From Leptasterias polaris (lineage: Eukaryota > Echinodermata > Asteroidea > Forcipulatida > Asteriidae): a stretch of DNA of 64,000 nt. The stretch spans positions 2,085,501 through 2,149,500 of the forward strand of contig JAZGTN010000062.1 in the NCBI GenBank assembly GCA_037783415.1, given 5' to 3'. This document shows, piece by piece, positions 49,147-59,889 of the stretch; the first letter of the stretch is position 1; each line of letters starts with the position of its first letter. The notes under the pieces are model-generated. The model did no database searches and had not been told where the DNA came from. It saw nothing but the letters and a program-made list of their open reading frames with translations. Position numbers and translations under genes: made by a program.

Positions 49147-50367
49147 CACACATGACTTGTAACAATTGTAATGCTAATGATGATGACATTTTGTAGCTTT
49201 CACCAAAACCACGCTCATTTGTAACAAAAAAGGAGAAATTTTCTTTCATTATGATGATACTATCAAAAACTATTGGTTAAGCAATTAATCAGTATGAGCA
49301 TTTGATGGCAGATAAAAGGCTTCAAAAACTATGTGTTCATCTTAACCTGAAAAATAATCGCATTAAAAATTACCGGCAGCCATTAACGAGAGGCACTTAT
49401 TGTTCCCTAGGGACTTATCACCTTCGTACTAATCAAGTTTTTCTAGGCTAAAAATTAAAAAAATGTCAGTTATTTGTTATAGCAATATAACGCACATTTT
49501 GTCATGCTTTTTGCCTCCTTTTTTTCCGCTTGGTTTGAGCAGCAAAAGATAAACATATCAATTGCTTCCACTTTTCGGCTAGGTTTAAGGAACAAGGGAT
49601 AGAAAAATCTATCCCCTCCTCTTTCCTGCTGGGTTTGAGGAACAAGGGATAGACAATTCTATCCTCTACTCTTTTCGGCTGGGTTTGAGTAACATGGGAT
49701 AAACAAAAATATCCCCTTACCTAAATTATAACCACTCGAACCGAAACTTGAAATTGTTGTTTTTGTCAGCTTTCCCAATAAGGAACTATATAATTGTAAA
49801 TAAAAAGGTGTGCGTATTTTTCTTTGATGTTATGATGTTAAAATAGTTTTGAGAACAAAATGTGGCAAATTGTTTTCAAAATATTTTTTTAAGTGCTCCA
49901 CATTCTGACTTTGTTCCTCCAGCATTATTTTATGGAGAAAAACAGCATGATTTTAATATTTTAGAAACAACTTCAGAAAACAATGCAATTTTTTTGTTTC
50001 TTATTTAAAAAATGAAAAATAGTAGTTAAAAATGAACTTGTTCATTGAATAACCTAATTATTTCTAGTACGAAGGTGATAAGTCCCTAGGGAAAAATAAG
50101 TGCCTCTCCTTAACGGCTGCCGGTTATTTTCATGGCGATTAGTTTTCGTCAGAATAGAATGAACACAATAGTATTTGAAGCCTTTTATCTGGCATCAAAT
50201 GCTCGCACTGATTAATTGCTTAACCAACAGTTTTTGAAAGTATCATCAAAATGAAAGAAAATTAAAATTTTATTTTAATTTTTATTTTTTTACAAATGAG
50301 CGTGGTTTCGGGGAAAGCTACAAAATGTCATAATCGTTAGCATTATACTTGTTACAAGTCATGTGTG
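49147..50367. mobile_element. Foldback element with about 300-bp inverted arms
   Basis: Arms 49147-49440 and 50062-50367 are about 85% complementary, beginning CACACATGACTTGTAACAA at the outer ends. They include the words GCACTTATT and CCCTAGGGACTTATCACCTT. The 620-bp spacer carries a tandem array. Ends were placed by comparison with the uninterrupted copy at 41604-41930; no target duplication is apparent. No coding frame. Confidence 0.88.
49508..49730. repeat. About 63-bp tandem array inside the foldback loop
   Basis: Three to four copies of a unit containing TTTTCGGCTGGGTTTGAG, then AACAAGGGATAGA, then a TATCCCCT-type end. Within each unit GGGATAGA and its complement TCTATCCC can form a small hairpin. 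Confidence 0.78.
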
Positions 50368-51257
50368 AAGTGAAAATTTAAATTCATTATATCAACGATT
50401 GCCATTGACTTGACTAATGCGTATCACAGACTATAATTAGGTGTTCGTCGCATCAGTCGAAAACCTATTGTTATTGTTAATTTAAAAAAAAAAACATTTT
50501 CCACCTCTTCTTCTCTCTGAACCTTCTCATCACGATTTCGCAAAAAGTAAAAGTTGTAAAAACTTGAAACTTGGCATATACTTGAACCTTAACATGAAGA
50601 CAGCATGCAAACAATGACGTCATGATGACGTCATCAGGTGTCGAATTACAGGTTTTTTAGATTTTTTTTTTTAATCTTTGAAACTCTGTAACAAATCACA
50701 CTTAAGAGGCCGGCGGTTGCTTTATGCGGGATCATACTTAAGTCATATAGGTCTTTAGTTTTTGTTGTGTGCGTGACCTCACATGACCTCTACTTCCGGT
50801 CGAAACCGGAAGTGCCTAGTAAATTGAAAAAAGCAGAAAGTGGCAATGTTTTTTTGAGGTTGTAATCTGGCAAGAGTCTGGCTTACAAAAATTAAATCGG
50901 TGACGTCACACAATACAAAAGCGCCCTCTAGCGACAAGTTGAAAACAGTTCAAAACACACTTTTAAGAGATGTCTGTGGTAAAGTTTATGAGAATCTCTT
51001 CAAAACGGGTATATATGATGAACTTTATGCAGACAACATATTTGTAGAGTTGTAGTTTGATGACGTCATCGTGTGTCACGTGGTAAGGCCCTAAAGGTGC
51101 ACTTTTTGAAGCCATGTATCTACTAAATTAAACAGCCGATTGAGTTGAAACTTGGTGTACTGTTAGACATCGATCATGGCTTGTGAAATGTGAAGTGACG
51201 TCATGATGACGTCATCAAATTATTTGTTACAATTGAAAAAAAAATCTAAGCTTAGAA

Positions 51258-51710
51258 TTTGAAAAAAATCATTACTCACAAACCAGACATTGGATTTTTG
51301 TTATCTACATATCATCATAAAGGTATTCAAAAACTGAATGGATGATACACAAAGTGTGACCCCGTTTGACCTTGTCTTCCGGTTGAAACCGGAAGTTGAA
51401 GTTTAGTAACGGAAAAAATTATAACTCATGAACCACATGTTCGATTTTTACAATCTACACATCATCGGACAGGTCGTGAAAAGTTCAACAAAAGTTACAC
51501 AAAATCTGACCCCATTTGACCTTGACTTCCTGTTCAATCCGGAAGTTGAAGTTTAATCATTGAAAAATCATAACTCCTGAACCACACATTGGATTTTTGT
51601 AATCTATACATCATTGGAAAAGCATTTTATCAACTTCGAAAATGCTACATATAGTGTGGGACCATTTGACCTTGAACTCTTACACAAACTGTGGCCCGTG
51701 TGATCTTTAC
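51258..51710 (+). repeat. About 149-bp tandem array
   Basis: Three diverged units of about 149 bp: ATAACTC(A/C)TGAACCACA, then an ATCTACACATCATCGGA-type segment, then TTTGACCTTGACTTCCGGTT and CCGGAAGTTGAAGTTTA. Related single units occur at 60700-60850. The inner TTCCGGTT..AACCGGAA is itself an inverted repeat. Confidence 0.75.
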
Positions 51711-51899
51711 TTTCGGTCACAAACAGAAATGGAAGTGAAAAGAACTATTCCCAGGCCTCGTTTTGTGATACGAAAACATTATGATCTTCAATTAGGATTA
51801 GATCTCTACATATGAAAAAAGTTTGACCCCTTGGCCTTTCAATTGAAAGAGAAATTGTAATAATTTCAACAGCGCCCTCTCGTGACAAGTTTTAAAAAA

Positions 51900-52370
51900 A
51901 TGATTTTGGGTTGAACAAAGAAAAATTGACTAGAGCGGGATTTGAACTAACGACCTCCGGTTTAACGTGCCGGCGCTCTACCAACTGAGCTATCTAGCCC
52001 TATGTTGGCAGTCTCCCTATTTTGTCAATATCTTTGTTCGGGGGGTGCCAGTCAGAAGCCATACAACCGCAAACTGCCGTGTAGCCAGGGATCACACCCA
52101 AGTATACGATACAACCTGGGAAGCGGCAGCCAGGGGATCACCTTAAGGGGATGCGACTTTTTATATCAGATATCAAATAATAAACCACAAGGGAAACTGA
52201 CTGGGTAAATGTTTAAATAATTTTGGGTTGAACAAAGAAAAATTGACTAGAGCGGGATTTGAACCGGAGGTCGTTGGTTCAAATCCTGCTCTAGTCAATT
52301 TTTCTTTGTTCAACCCAAAATCATTTAAACATTTACCCAGTCAGTTTCCCTAGTGGTTTATTATTTAATA
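51900..52370 (-). mobile_element. tRNA-Asn-like SINE with inverted end duplication
   Basis: A tRNA-like module on the minus strand at 51929-52004 (GGTTCAAATCCC-type B box, GCTCAGTTGGTAGAGC D arm), followed by the family body. At 52244-52297 two tRNA 3' halves meet head to head (GACTAGAGCGGGATTTGAAC against its complement), so the element ends in an inverted copy of its own terminus. It is nested inside the Helitron-like element. Confidence 0.78.
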
Positions 52371-52735
52371 AGTTTTTAAAAAGAAACTATTAATTGCTGA
52401 AAACCTGATGCATAAATCCAAAAAGATTCAAACTTATGATCCGACAAGAAATAGGCTTTGGATACATCATAATAGCGTCATCAGCAAAACCATGTCTTCA
52501 CATTTTCGACCACTTCTTACATAACTCCTCCACAACCAGAGTAATAACAAAACTTGGACGAGTGACTTATTGAGCAAATGCCGAACACCTCTGTTTTTGT
52601 TTTGAATCAAAAACTTAAGTCTAGTTTTATTTTGATGTTACCCTTTCTTGCAATACACAAGCTTGTGAGTGTTTCCTCCTACCGCATGTTATGGTGTATC
52701 ACTTTGGGTGGCTGGGCAGTCCAGTGGCTAAAAGG

Positions 52736-53630
52736 TTAAGTATTAATAAACAGAAATATGGAAACAAATCTGTCAAAAAATTCTTCACAGTGGGAGCGAA
52801 ACCCCTAATTATAATACGTCTAATGACATTTTAACAGAGTTAGAAAAAACCAAAGTGTATGCACGAGACCACTGAAAATCAAATTAACGATTTTAGAAAT
52901 AACAAAATATGTAATACTTGCTTACATTTTTAAGTTAGTTTATAGGAAATTATATACTTTATTACAGTTTAACTAACTGACTACATGCAGTTTTACCAAT
53001 TTTCTTCATATTGCTTCAAATATATCAACTAAAACCTGTAGATAAAACGTGACTTTCAGTTGTTTTAAGTTTATCAACATATATCAACAATTATACAAAT
53101 GTTGAAACCTTGTAAATGTCAGTGACAATTTCTCGAGTGATGACACAACGCCACTTGTTATTGGTGTCTACCTACTACAAGCTACAGACACTCGCTTCAA
53201 GGACCAAAGAGTCAAAATTGAAATCAAAATTACTACTGTAAATTTACACACATTTTAAAAATATTATCGTTGCTTTAAATTTTTTTGGTAAAGCACACCT
53301 ATATCAACTTTTTAAAAAAAATTACTAAATGCAAAGTGGCAGTAGGAGCAGAGGTGTGTTCCACTCTCGTGAACAACACCAATATTTTGAGAGTACGTTA
53401 AGGTTTGACACAAGGTGTTTTTGCAAGTGCTGCCTTTTCCCTCCTTAACTTTACGTGCGTTGGATCGGCCACCAACTTGACAATCAATACCTCCAATGGC
53501 TTTTATAAGGAAATGGTAATTGCTTTAATTTAAAAAAACTTTTTATGGCGTCGCAACGAATACCGTTCGTTGTCATGGATATGGGAAAAACACTGGATAC
53601 GTGGATCCATGGATGATTAAATATCCCAGC
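52736..53630. other. Intergenic upstream of the lectin
   Basis: AT-rich, with no recognised element or gene. Confidence 0.5.
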
Positions 53631-53673
53631 TATAAACAGCCGCATTTTGATCTGGTTCAACCAACGCTATAAA
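53631..53673 (+). promoter_or_regulatory. Candidate TATA boxes of lectin gene
   Basis: Two TATAAA hexamers at 53631-53636 and 53668-53673, 194 and 157 bp before the lectin ATG. Each is followed by non-T-rich DNA. A TTCAACCA.CG motif occurs twice nearby. Either could position transcription about 30 bp downstream. This is motif-based only. Confidence 0.35.
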
Positions 53674-53824
53674 GCTACAGTTATAAGGAGCTGAAGGGAG
53701 CAGCTCCATTTCTGTTCAACCAGCGTTAACCACCCAGATTGTTGTTTGTACCCACAGTATTTATGCTACAAGTACGAGTCATTTCTGACACATTCTTACT
53801 GTGTTATTCCTGTCATAAAGAATT

Positions 53825-54487
53825 ATGGGTATTATCAGAATCATGGATGTTATTCAAGTAATTGTTGCTCTGGGTGTTTGTTCTGGTCACATTTTGGCTG
53901 AAATCTGCCCTCCTGATTGGCACCGATACGGCGAGTCCTGTTACTTCATCATAACGGACAAGATGGATTGGTACGAAGCGAATCGCATTTGTGCCGAGTC
54001 ACAAGCAATCCTGGCCATCCCAAACTCTCAATCCGAACAGAATTACATTTGGGAACTATTCCTGAAAGAGTTTGATCAGGCACCGGTCACCAATCTCTGG
54101 ATTGGTTGTAATGACATCAAGGAGGAGGGAAAGTGGGAGACCGACACGTATGAGAATTGGGCGGATGGAGAACCAAACAATGCACTTGAATCGGACTGTG
54201 CACAAATGTGGGTTAATCGCAATGGGCAATGGGACGATGCTCAATGCAGACTTGGAGAAAAAAATCATGCAGTCTGTGAGGGAGATGTGAAGAAGACAAC
54301 AGTATCCACCACGCTGACCGACATGAACGACCGCCTCACTCCTCGGTGCCTGCTACACCACGCCATGAAGGAGCTAATGGGCAATGGTGTTGTATCGTGC
54401 GACAAGTCTCGCCGATCACACCCTCGATGTCACTCCTTCAATCTGCTGGAACAAGATTGCCCACCAAGCAGCAATACTACCCAGTAA
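53825..54487 (+). CDS. Secreted C-type lectin, EPN type
   Basis: 220 residues in one exon. The N-terminus is a signal peptide (hydrophobic IQVIVALGVC, likely cleaved after HILA, about residue 25). One C-type lectin domain follows at about 28-151. It has the long-form cysteine pair Cys28-Cys39 (CPPDWHRYGESC), the main pairs Cys56-Cys151 and Cys125-Cys141, the core LWIG motif at 91-94, the calcium/sugar motif EPN (116-118, mannose type) and WDD (137-139) in place of WND. Cys95 directly after WIG is unusual and may be unpaired. The 69-residue tail has four more cysteines (175, 192, 202, 212) and no known domain. It is likely an extracellular sugar-binding protein used in immunity or as a matrix component; the ligand is not provable here. 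The start could instead be Met7. Single-exon structure suggests a retrocopy or a compact lectin subfamily. Confidence 0.93.
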   Translation: MGIIRIMDVIQVIVALGVCSGHILAEICPPDWHRYGESCYFIITDKMDWYEANRICAESQAILAIPNSQSEQNYIWELFLKEFDQAPVTNLWIGCNDIKEEGKWETDTYENWADGEPNNALESDCAQMWVNRNGQWDDAQCRLGEKNHAVCEGDVKKTTVSTTLTDMNDRLTPRCLLHHAMKELMGNGVVSCDKSRRSHPRCHSFNLLEQDCPPSSNTTQ

Positions 54488-54578
54488 ACGCCTGACGAAG
54501 AAGATGATGGGTGCATCTTGGACATACACGTTGTCTAATCTGTAGAAACTGACCTCGACCCACGAACACATAAGTATA

Positions 54579-54584
54579 AATAAA
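54579..54584 (+). terminator. Candidate poly(A) signal of lectin gene
   Basis: AATAAA 92 bp after the lectin stop codon, the first such hexamer downstream. Placement is motif-based. Confidence 0.5.
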
Positions 54585-54663
54585 TAGATCATAAAAATTG
54601 ACGGATAAATACATACATCTCTTTAGATTTGCAGAAAAAACAGATAAATCAAACGTTGAAGGG

Positions 54664-54738
54664 TGAGAACAACACGTATGAGAATTAGGTGAATGGAGAA
54701 CCAAACAACGAATACGAATCAGATTGTGGACAATGAGT
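54664..54738 (+). pseudogene. Decayed duplicate of the lectin calcium-site region
   Basis: About 75 bp closely matching 54136-54210 of the lectin gene: ACACGTATGAGAATT, then ATGGAGAACCAAACAA. It still spells TYEN and GEPNN but has TAG where the parent has the Trp codon of ENW. No other part of the domain is recognisable around it. It is evidence of an old tandem duplication. Confidence 0.8.
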
Positions 54739-55000
54739 GATTTTGGAAGAAATTTAAAGATCCAGGAAGTTGATGGCGAAATTATAAACATCTGTTGGCA
54801 GCATTGTCAAAAATGTTTCTGCAGAAATATAAAGGCTAAAATGATGTCAAACGCACGGAGAATTGCATTACTTTGGATTTCTAGAAGATATAGCTACACC
54901 CTTGACATACAATGTATCAGAGGTCTTGTTCCCAAGGACCTTCACAGAGAAGTTTCAACTGCAGAGGACGGTGTGATGACTTATGTTCCATCTATCGCTA

Positions 55001-55392
55001 TTAAAGGCATAGTACACGTTTGGTAATGACTCTGAAAATTAATGGCAATAAAAACTTACTAAGAAGTACAGCAGCTTTGGGTAGTATAATGAATTTCGAG
55101 AAACTTTTAACTTCAAAGTACTACGGTTATGGAAAAATATATCACTTTTTATTCCCCAAAATTTGAATCTGAGAAGCGTTTCTGTCAGAAACGCTTCTCA
55201 GACTGTGTATTCCTATGGGGAATATTCTTCCTGCGTGGAAATATTCGCTCCGGTTTTTCGGTGATATCTCAAAAACGCGACCACTTTTGAAGTGAAATTT
55301 TCACAGGTTAGTTTTATTGTATGTACCTACATTTATATAGGATTAACACAATCAGTAGGCTCCAATTACCAAACGTGTACAGCACCTTTAAA
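55001..55392. mobile_element. TTAA-flanked MITE with perfect central hairpin
   Basis: The ends TTAAAGGCATAGTACACGTT and TTAAAGGTGCTGTACACGTT (minus strand) form 27-bp TIRs; TTAA at both ends is the likely target. An inner perfect hairpin lies at 55168-55202 (17-bp arms TCTGAGAAGCGTTTCTG, 1-base loop). The left interior matches the ATTAATGGCAATAAAAACTT-type family of introns 7 and 11. Confidence 0.88.
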
Positions 55393-55489
55393 GCAGAAGG
55401 TCCATTTATCTAATAAATTATCTGAAGGTATCACGGTGAAAAAACATCTATAATCAGTGTGTAACTATTTTGATGCAGTATTGACAATG

Positions 55490-56675
55490 ATTTTGTTCTT
55501 ATCAATATTATTAATTAGCGAATACAATTGTATAACTTTTTGCTAGACGTTTAGCTAACGCGTTTTCATTAATAACTATTAATATTTAAATGTTCCTTTT
55601 TGTAATGTTCTGTAATATGGAGATGAAAATCTGGTCATTTAAAACTTCAATCGTATACATGTATGAGATGCATTGTTTTAAACTGATAAACTGCTGCTGA
55701 AGTAGATATGAAAGTATCGCTAAATGGTGGATACATGCGACCGGAAAACAATTTAGCGCATTAGAATTTGTGAATGAAAATAGTCCGTTAAAACTAAATT
55801 AATTATTCGGATTTGTAAGCAAATTTTGACTGAAACATTGTGTAAATAAGTTTAATTATCATTTTATTGAACACTAGGAGTAGATGAATGTAAAAATAGA
55901 AAGAAAAAAGAAAAACCTCAAAATTTTCAAGATCTATGATTTCTCTGTTTATCAGCTACACATCGCATTATGTAGTTTACAATGGTCATATCTCAAACTT
56001 TCAAATATAATTTTGAAACCATTTGGAAAGCTAACAAAATGACTACGAATTCACACCAGCTGAAGTTGTTTATATGCAAAAATAGATAGCAAGTCAAATT
56101 CAATCCATGTTCAACAGTTATTCTTCAAAGTGATTGTTTTAAATATTTGATTTAATGTTCTAAAAAAAGTCAATGGTCGTAAATTTAGAATTCAGATTTG
56201 ATGATTCTAGATGCACATACAAGAAGATTGGGCGTGAAAGTATGATGCTGAAAATCACAATTACTTGAACACAAATAGATATTCGCCACTGGGTGAAATT
56301 ATAATAACATTCTCTTTAATCTTGTTAGTAAGTGAAGACAATTTACATGCTTGACGTAGGTAACGTGTTTTGATTGATAAATATTGATATTTAAATGTTG
56401 TTTTATAGGGAAGGAAACATTTTGATGCTCAGAACTGCGATGTATGAATTTTGTGAAACTGCTAAACTGTTGCTGAAGAAAAGAGAGTATCACTAAAAGG
56501 GTGTATACGTAATGACATGAAAACAATCTAGCACATTAGAATTTGTGAACATAAATAGTATGTCAGTATAAATCAACATAAAATGCAGACTTGTAAAAAG
56601 GCTACATTTTGACTGCAGCAATGTGTTAACAAAATTAAATATTACTGAACTGAAGGTTACTGAGTAGATGTACAA
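55490..56675 (+). repeat. Diverged direct duplication, about 400 bp
   Basis: 55490-55900 and 56298-56675 are direct copies at moderate identity, offset about 800 bp. Shared landmarks are ATTAATATTTAAATGTT, CTGCTGAAG.AGA, AAAACAAT.TAGC.CATTAG and AATTTGTGAA.., in the same order. The two flank about 400 bp of unrelated AT-rich DNA. Origin unknown. Confidence 0.7.
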
Positions 56676-58560
56676 TCTTAGACATAACACTAGAAATGTA
56701 GTGTTTGTAGGATTACAAACACTAGGTGTTTGGGTTTTCAATGAAAGTTAGTGGTAAGGCTTATGACCGTATGGTGCCATGAAAGTTTGTTTTTATATCC
56801 CATTCCGATAGTGAGAAGGATGGCGGAAGAAGGTTGGTCTTTCTAATACTTTGCAAACTAGGGTTTGTGAAAAGTTTTTTGACTTGAAATTGAAGATTGA
56901 ACCAGAAGGCGAGTTTGGCAAGTTTAATGATTTTTGTTTTGACCCTCGAACACGGCACCTTAATTAGACAAGCTTAAGTCCGGTACGTTGTCAGCACCTG
57001 CTGACAAGTTGTTCAGTAGGTTAAAATGGTCTGTTTTGCATTTTTTCAACGTTTTCTTTATCTAAGTGTGTTGTTTACATATCTATTGCCTGAGTAAATT
57101 AATCAGATTTGTTTGCATAATTAATTAGTTTTTATAACTTGGTTAATCTACCAATTGACAGACAAATGACGGGATATTGGTAGTATTGTCTTTCCCTTTC
57201 TAACCAAACCGCTATCCCATGTTGATTGCCATCTCCTATGCGGCATGGTATGATGCGTTAGCTATTTCATTGAATCGCTGAAAACAATGTTGATAGCTTT
57301 TGAAATTTCAAAGAAAGTAATGTGTAAATCTTCTACGTTTAAACGTTAGTTATACACAGGAAATAAAGGCTACTCGAAATATAACATTTTCTAAATAATA
57401 AACTTTTGTTTAGCCAGAATTGAAAACCGATGACATCATTATGAAGTTAGAATTTATTTATCGAGACATAGGTATTTAAATATGTGCCAAGTGAAAAACA
57501 AAGGTGAACTTACAAAAATAATTTAGCAAATGAGTACATTATTTAGATTATTTGAAAGGGCCAAGGGTCCATTGTCATTTCATAGTCATACAGAAGAAAC
57601 ATTCTCCCCACTTCCCCTTCATCTTGACTACAGATCTTGAAACGAGCCTTTGAATGACTCACAAGTACAACTATTAAGTATTAGGCTATGTTTTCCATTC
57701 AATGAAGTTTATTTATTTTTCGATGGATATGCATTGAAACTCCAGAATGTGTACTAGATAGGCTACACATGTATAATTTTTTGTAAATAGTCACTAACTG
57801 AACTGATAGTTTAAAAGACTATCACTAACAATTCAAAAATAAATTTTATCAAACTATGCCTGCTTGCTACCTTTTTGTGGTGCTGATAACTGAAGCAACA
57901 TCATTTGTCATGATTATGATAAGGGCATAAGAACCTACAGTTTACACGATGTGCAATTTATCTTGAATTTGTTTTGCTGTTCACATTGTATTTCTTTGAA
58001 GTATTCAACAGGATTTAAAAGTAAAATCTTGTAAAAACCGGTATTGATTAGAGTCAAATTTATGTTGATCTTTTTCCGATCACATTTTCTCAGTTATCAA
58101 AATTTAGTAAAATCACCAAAAGAGTTCAGCAAAATACACTCGTTTTAGTTGATATTTACCACCAAGCCAACAAAAGGCTAACACGAAGGATATATGCACT
58201 GAGCTATTCATTGGACTACCGTCGAACAACGTACATTTCTGAGTCTGTTGCATTATAAAAAGCGCAGTATGTTAACAAACGACCATTAACACGGTATAGC
58301 GCCACCAGTGGATATGACATCAACAATCTGTTTCACGTTATGTGGATGTATACACTGTCTTCGTGGCGCGGAATGTGGGCTAGTGTATCGTGTATACACA
58401 GGTTACATGCAGGACCCTGTGCAGGACCTTATGAACAGGCCGGAAGTGGAGCAGCCAGCCGCGTGGTGTACTGGAACGCAACAGACGGCTACCGTGCCAC
58501 TGGGTTAGATACGGTTATACGTGTCTCAGTAGAAGATCTTTTCACGTGCTTTTAATGCGG
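56676..58560. other. Intergenic, no gene seen
   Basis: AT-rich DNA. A locally GC-richer patch at about 58330-58520 is open in two frames (one reads MWMYTLSSWRGMWASVSCIH). It matches nothing I recognise, so I do not call it a gene. Confidence 0.5.
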
Positions 58561-58599
58561 GTCAATATAAAGTATTATAGGCCTACGTTACCTTTAACA

Positions 58600-59103
58600 C
58601 CCGATTTCGACCAGAAAGTAAGGTCAAACTAGTATCTCTGTGTAAAAGTTTGAGAAGGCACAAGATCCTACAACCTGGTGTAAAAATTTCTATTTAAGTA
58701 CGAGAATTTCTTTAGATATAAATTATTGAAATTTCAACTTCCGTTTTGGACTGGAAGTCAAGGTAAAATTGGGTCACTCTTTGAGAATTGTTTGTTGGGT
58801 TTTCCAAGACCTGCCCGATGATATATAGAATGTACAAATCCATTCAGCAGTTTTCGAGTTATGATTTTTTGAAATATTAAACTTTGATTTACTGTATTTC
58901 GACACCTGACGACGTCATCATGACGTCACTCCAGCGGTGTCTTCTACAAGTAACGATCTAACTATATGTGAAGTTTGAAGCTTGTGTGAGCTTCGGAAGT
59001 GTGCGTTTTTTTGCGGACAATCGCGGGGGATAAGCAGAAGAAGTATTTTTTTTTAAACGTACAAAAACAAGAGGTGTTCCGGGCGGATTGCCCGAACACC
59101 TAA
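58600..59103 (+). mobile_element. Helitron-like element, 3' part
   Basis: Plus-strand orientation. The body includes TTCAACTTCCGTTTTGGACT, GTTTTCGAGTTATGATTTTT and the paired CRE-like palindrome (58909-58930). It ends in a hairpin (AGGTGTTC at 59072-59079 with GAACACCT, CGGG/CCCG inner stem) followed by CTAA (59100-59103) and T. The 5' end is not resolved. Confidence 0.62.
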
Positions 59104-59537
59104 TTATTAGTCTGATCTTTACAAACTGGCCTTGATCGATGAATGTATCAATATAAATAGTAAGCAGAAATATATAAATCTGTTTTTATTTGCAAAAGAA
59201 GTACAAGATGAATCAAACAATAAGTAGAAAGACTGCTTTGAAAAACATATTGCTTATATCATGTAACATTTTAATTTGGTATTATTGTTTAACTCATGAT
59301 CCAAATTTCAAACGGGGATGAGGTGTAGTTACGCCACTGGTTGTAGTGAATAAAACCCAATTTTGTAAAACTGATGAAACAGACAATATTACTTAACAAC
59401 ATGTCTGCTTACCCAAAGGAAAACGGGGAATCATTTAAAATATGTACACAATTCATGGTGTTTTGGCTGATCACCACCCGCCTGGTATAAAGTGAAAGTG
59501 TTTAGTAGGTAGGTCAGTGATTTATGTGTAGTATAAG

Positions 59538-59889
59538 AGATAGCGATTCAAGTTGAATTAAATACAGAGGCATTATACCCTCCAGTGGTTATAATTAAAT
59601 ACCGTTGCTATGGAAAAAAATCCATCGAGTTACCACTTGGTACATGTATCTGTATTTGCCAATTCCGCTTCACTGATACCGTTTCTAGTTAGGAGCCGAA
59701 GAGAGCAGCCATTTCTAAGTTTCACAGTCTTTATATAAGAACTTGTATCGCATTTTGTTTTCTTTACAGCATACTTTTTTGTAAAATACCTGAACTAAAA
59801 ATAAGTTCAAATCTCTCATGTGTCCGCATAGTGTGCTTAAAACATGCTCAGATTCACCTACTTATTGTAAATCAAAGGAAACTTAATTG
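59538..59889 (+). repeat. Dispersed repeat copy (pair with 40.8 kb)
   Basis: The direct counterpart of 40806-41125. Matching stops at GGAAACTTAATTG, precisely where the Helitron-like hairpin at 59890 starts. Confidence 0.75.

Larger units (their letters stand above)
50437..52624 (-). mobile_element. Helitron-like non-autonomous element
   Basis: A 2188-bp insertion between A and T of the repeat. On the minus strand it starts CTAGACTTAAG, carries a subterminal AGGTGTTCGGC, and ends with a hairpin (AGGTTTTCG paired with CGAACACCT, one mismatch) directly followed by CTAA. It contains a paired CRE-like palindrome (50614-50635, again at 51195-51216), a tandem array of about 149 bp (51258-51710) and a nested tRNA-Asn-like SINE (51900-52370). 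There is no Rep/helicase. The A^T target, hairpin and CTRR end fit Helitrons. The subterminal inverted match between the two ends resembles Helentron/HINE-type elements. The 5' end is not the canonical TC. Confidence 0.68.
49000..52735 (+). repeat. Split dispersed repeat with two nested insertions
   Basis: The three matching blocks 49000-49146, 50368-50436 and 52625-52735 are the pieces of the element present whole, inverted, at 41604-41930. The gaps are exactly the foldback element (49147-50367) and the Helitron-like element (50437-52624). Confidence 0.8.

Noticed and set aside
58308..58555. Two overlapping Cys/Trp-containing frames
   Set aside because: Both frames of the same GC-richer patch are open and neither resembles a known family.
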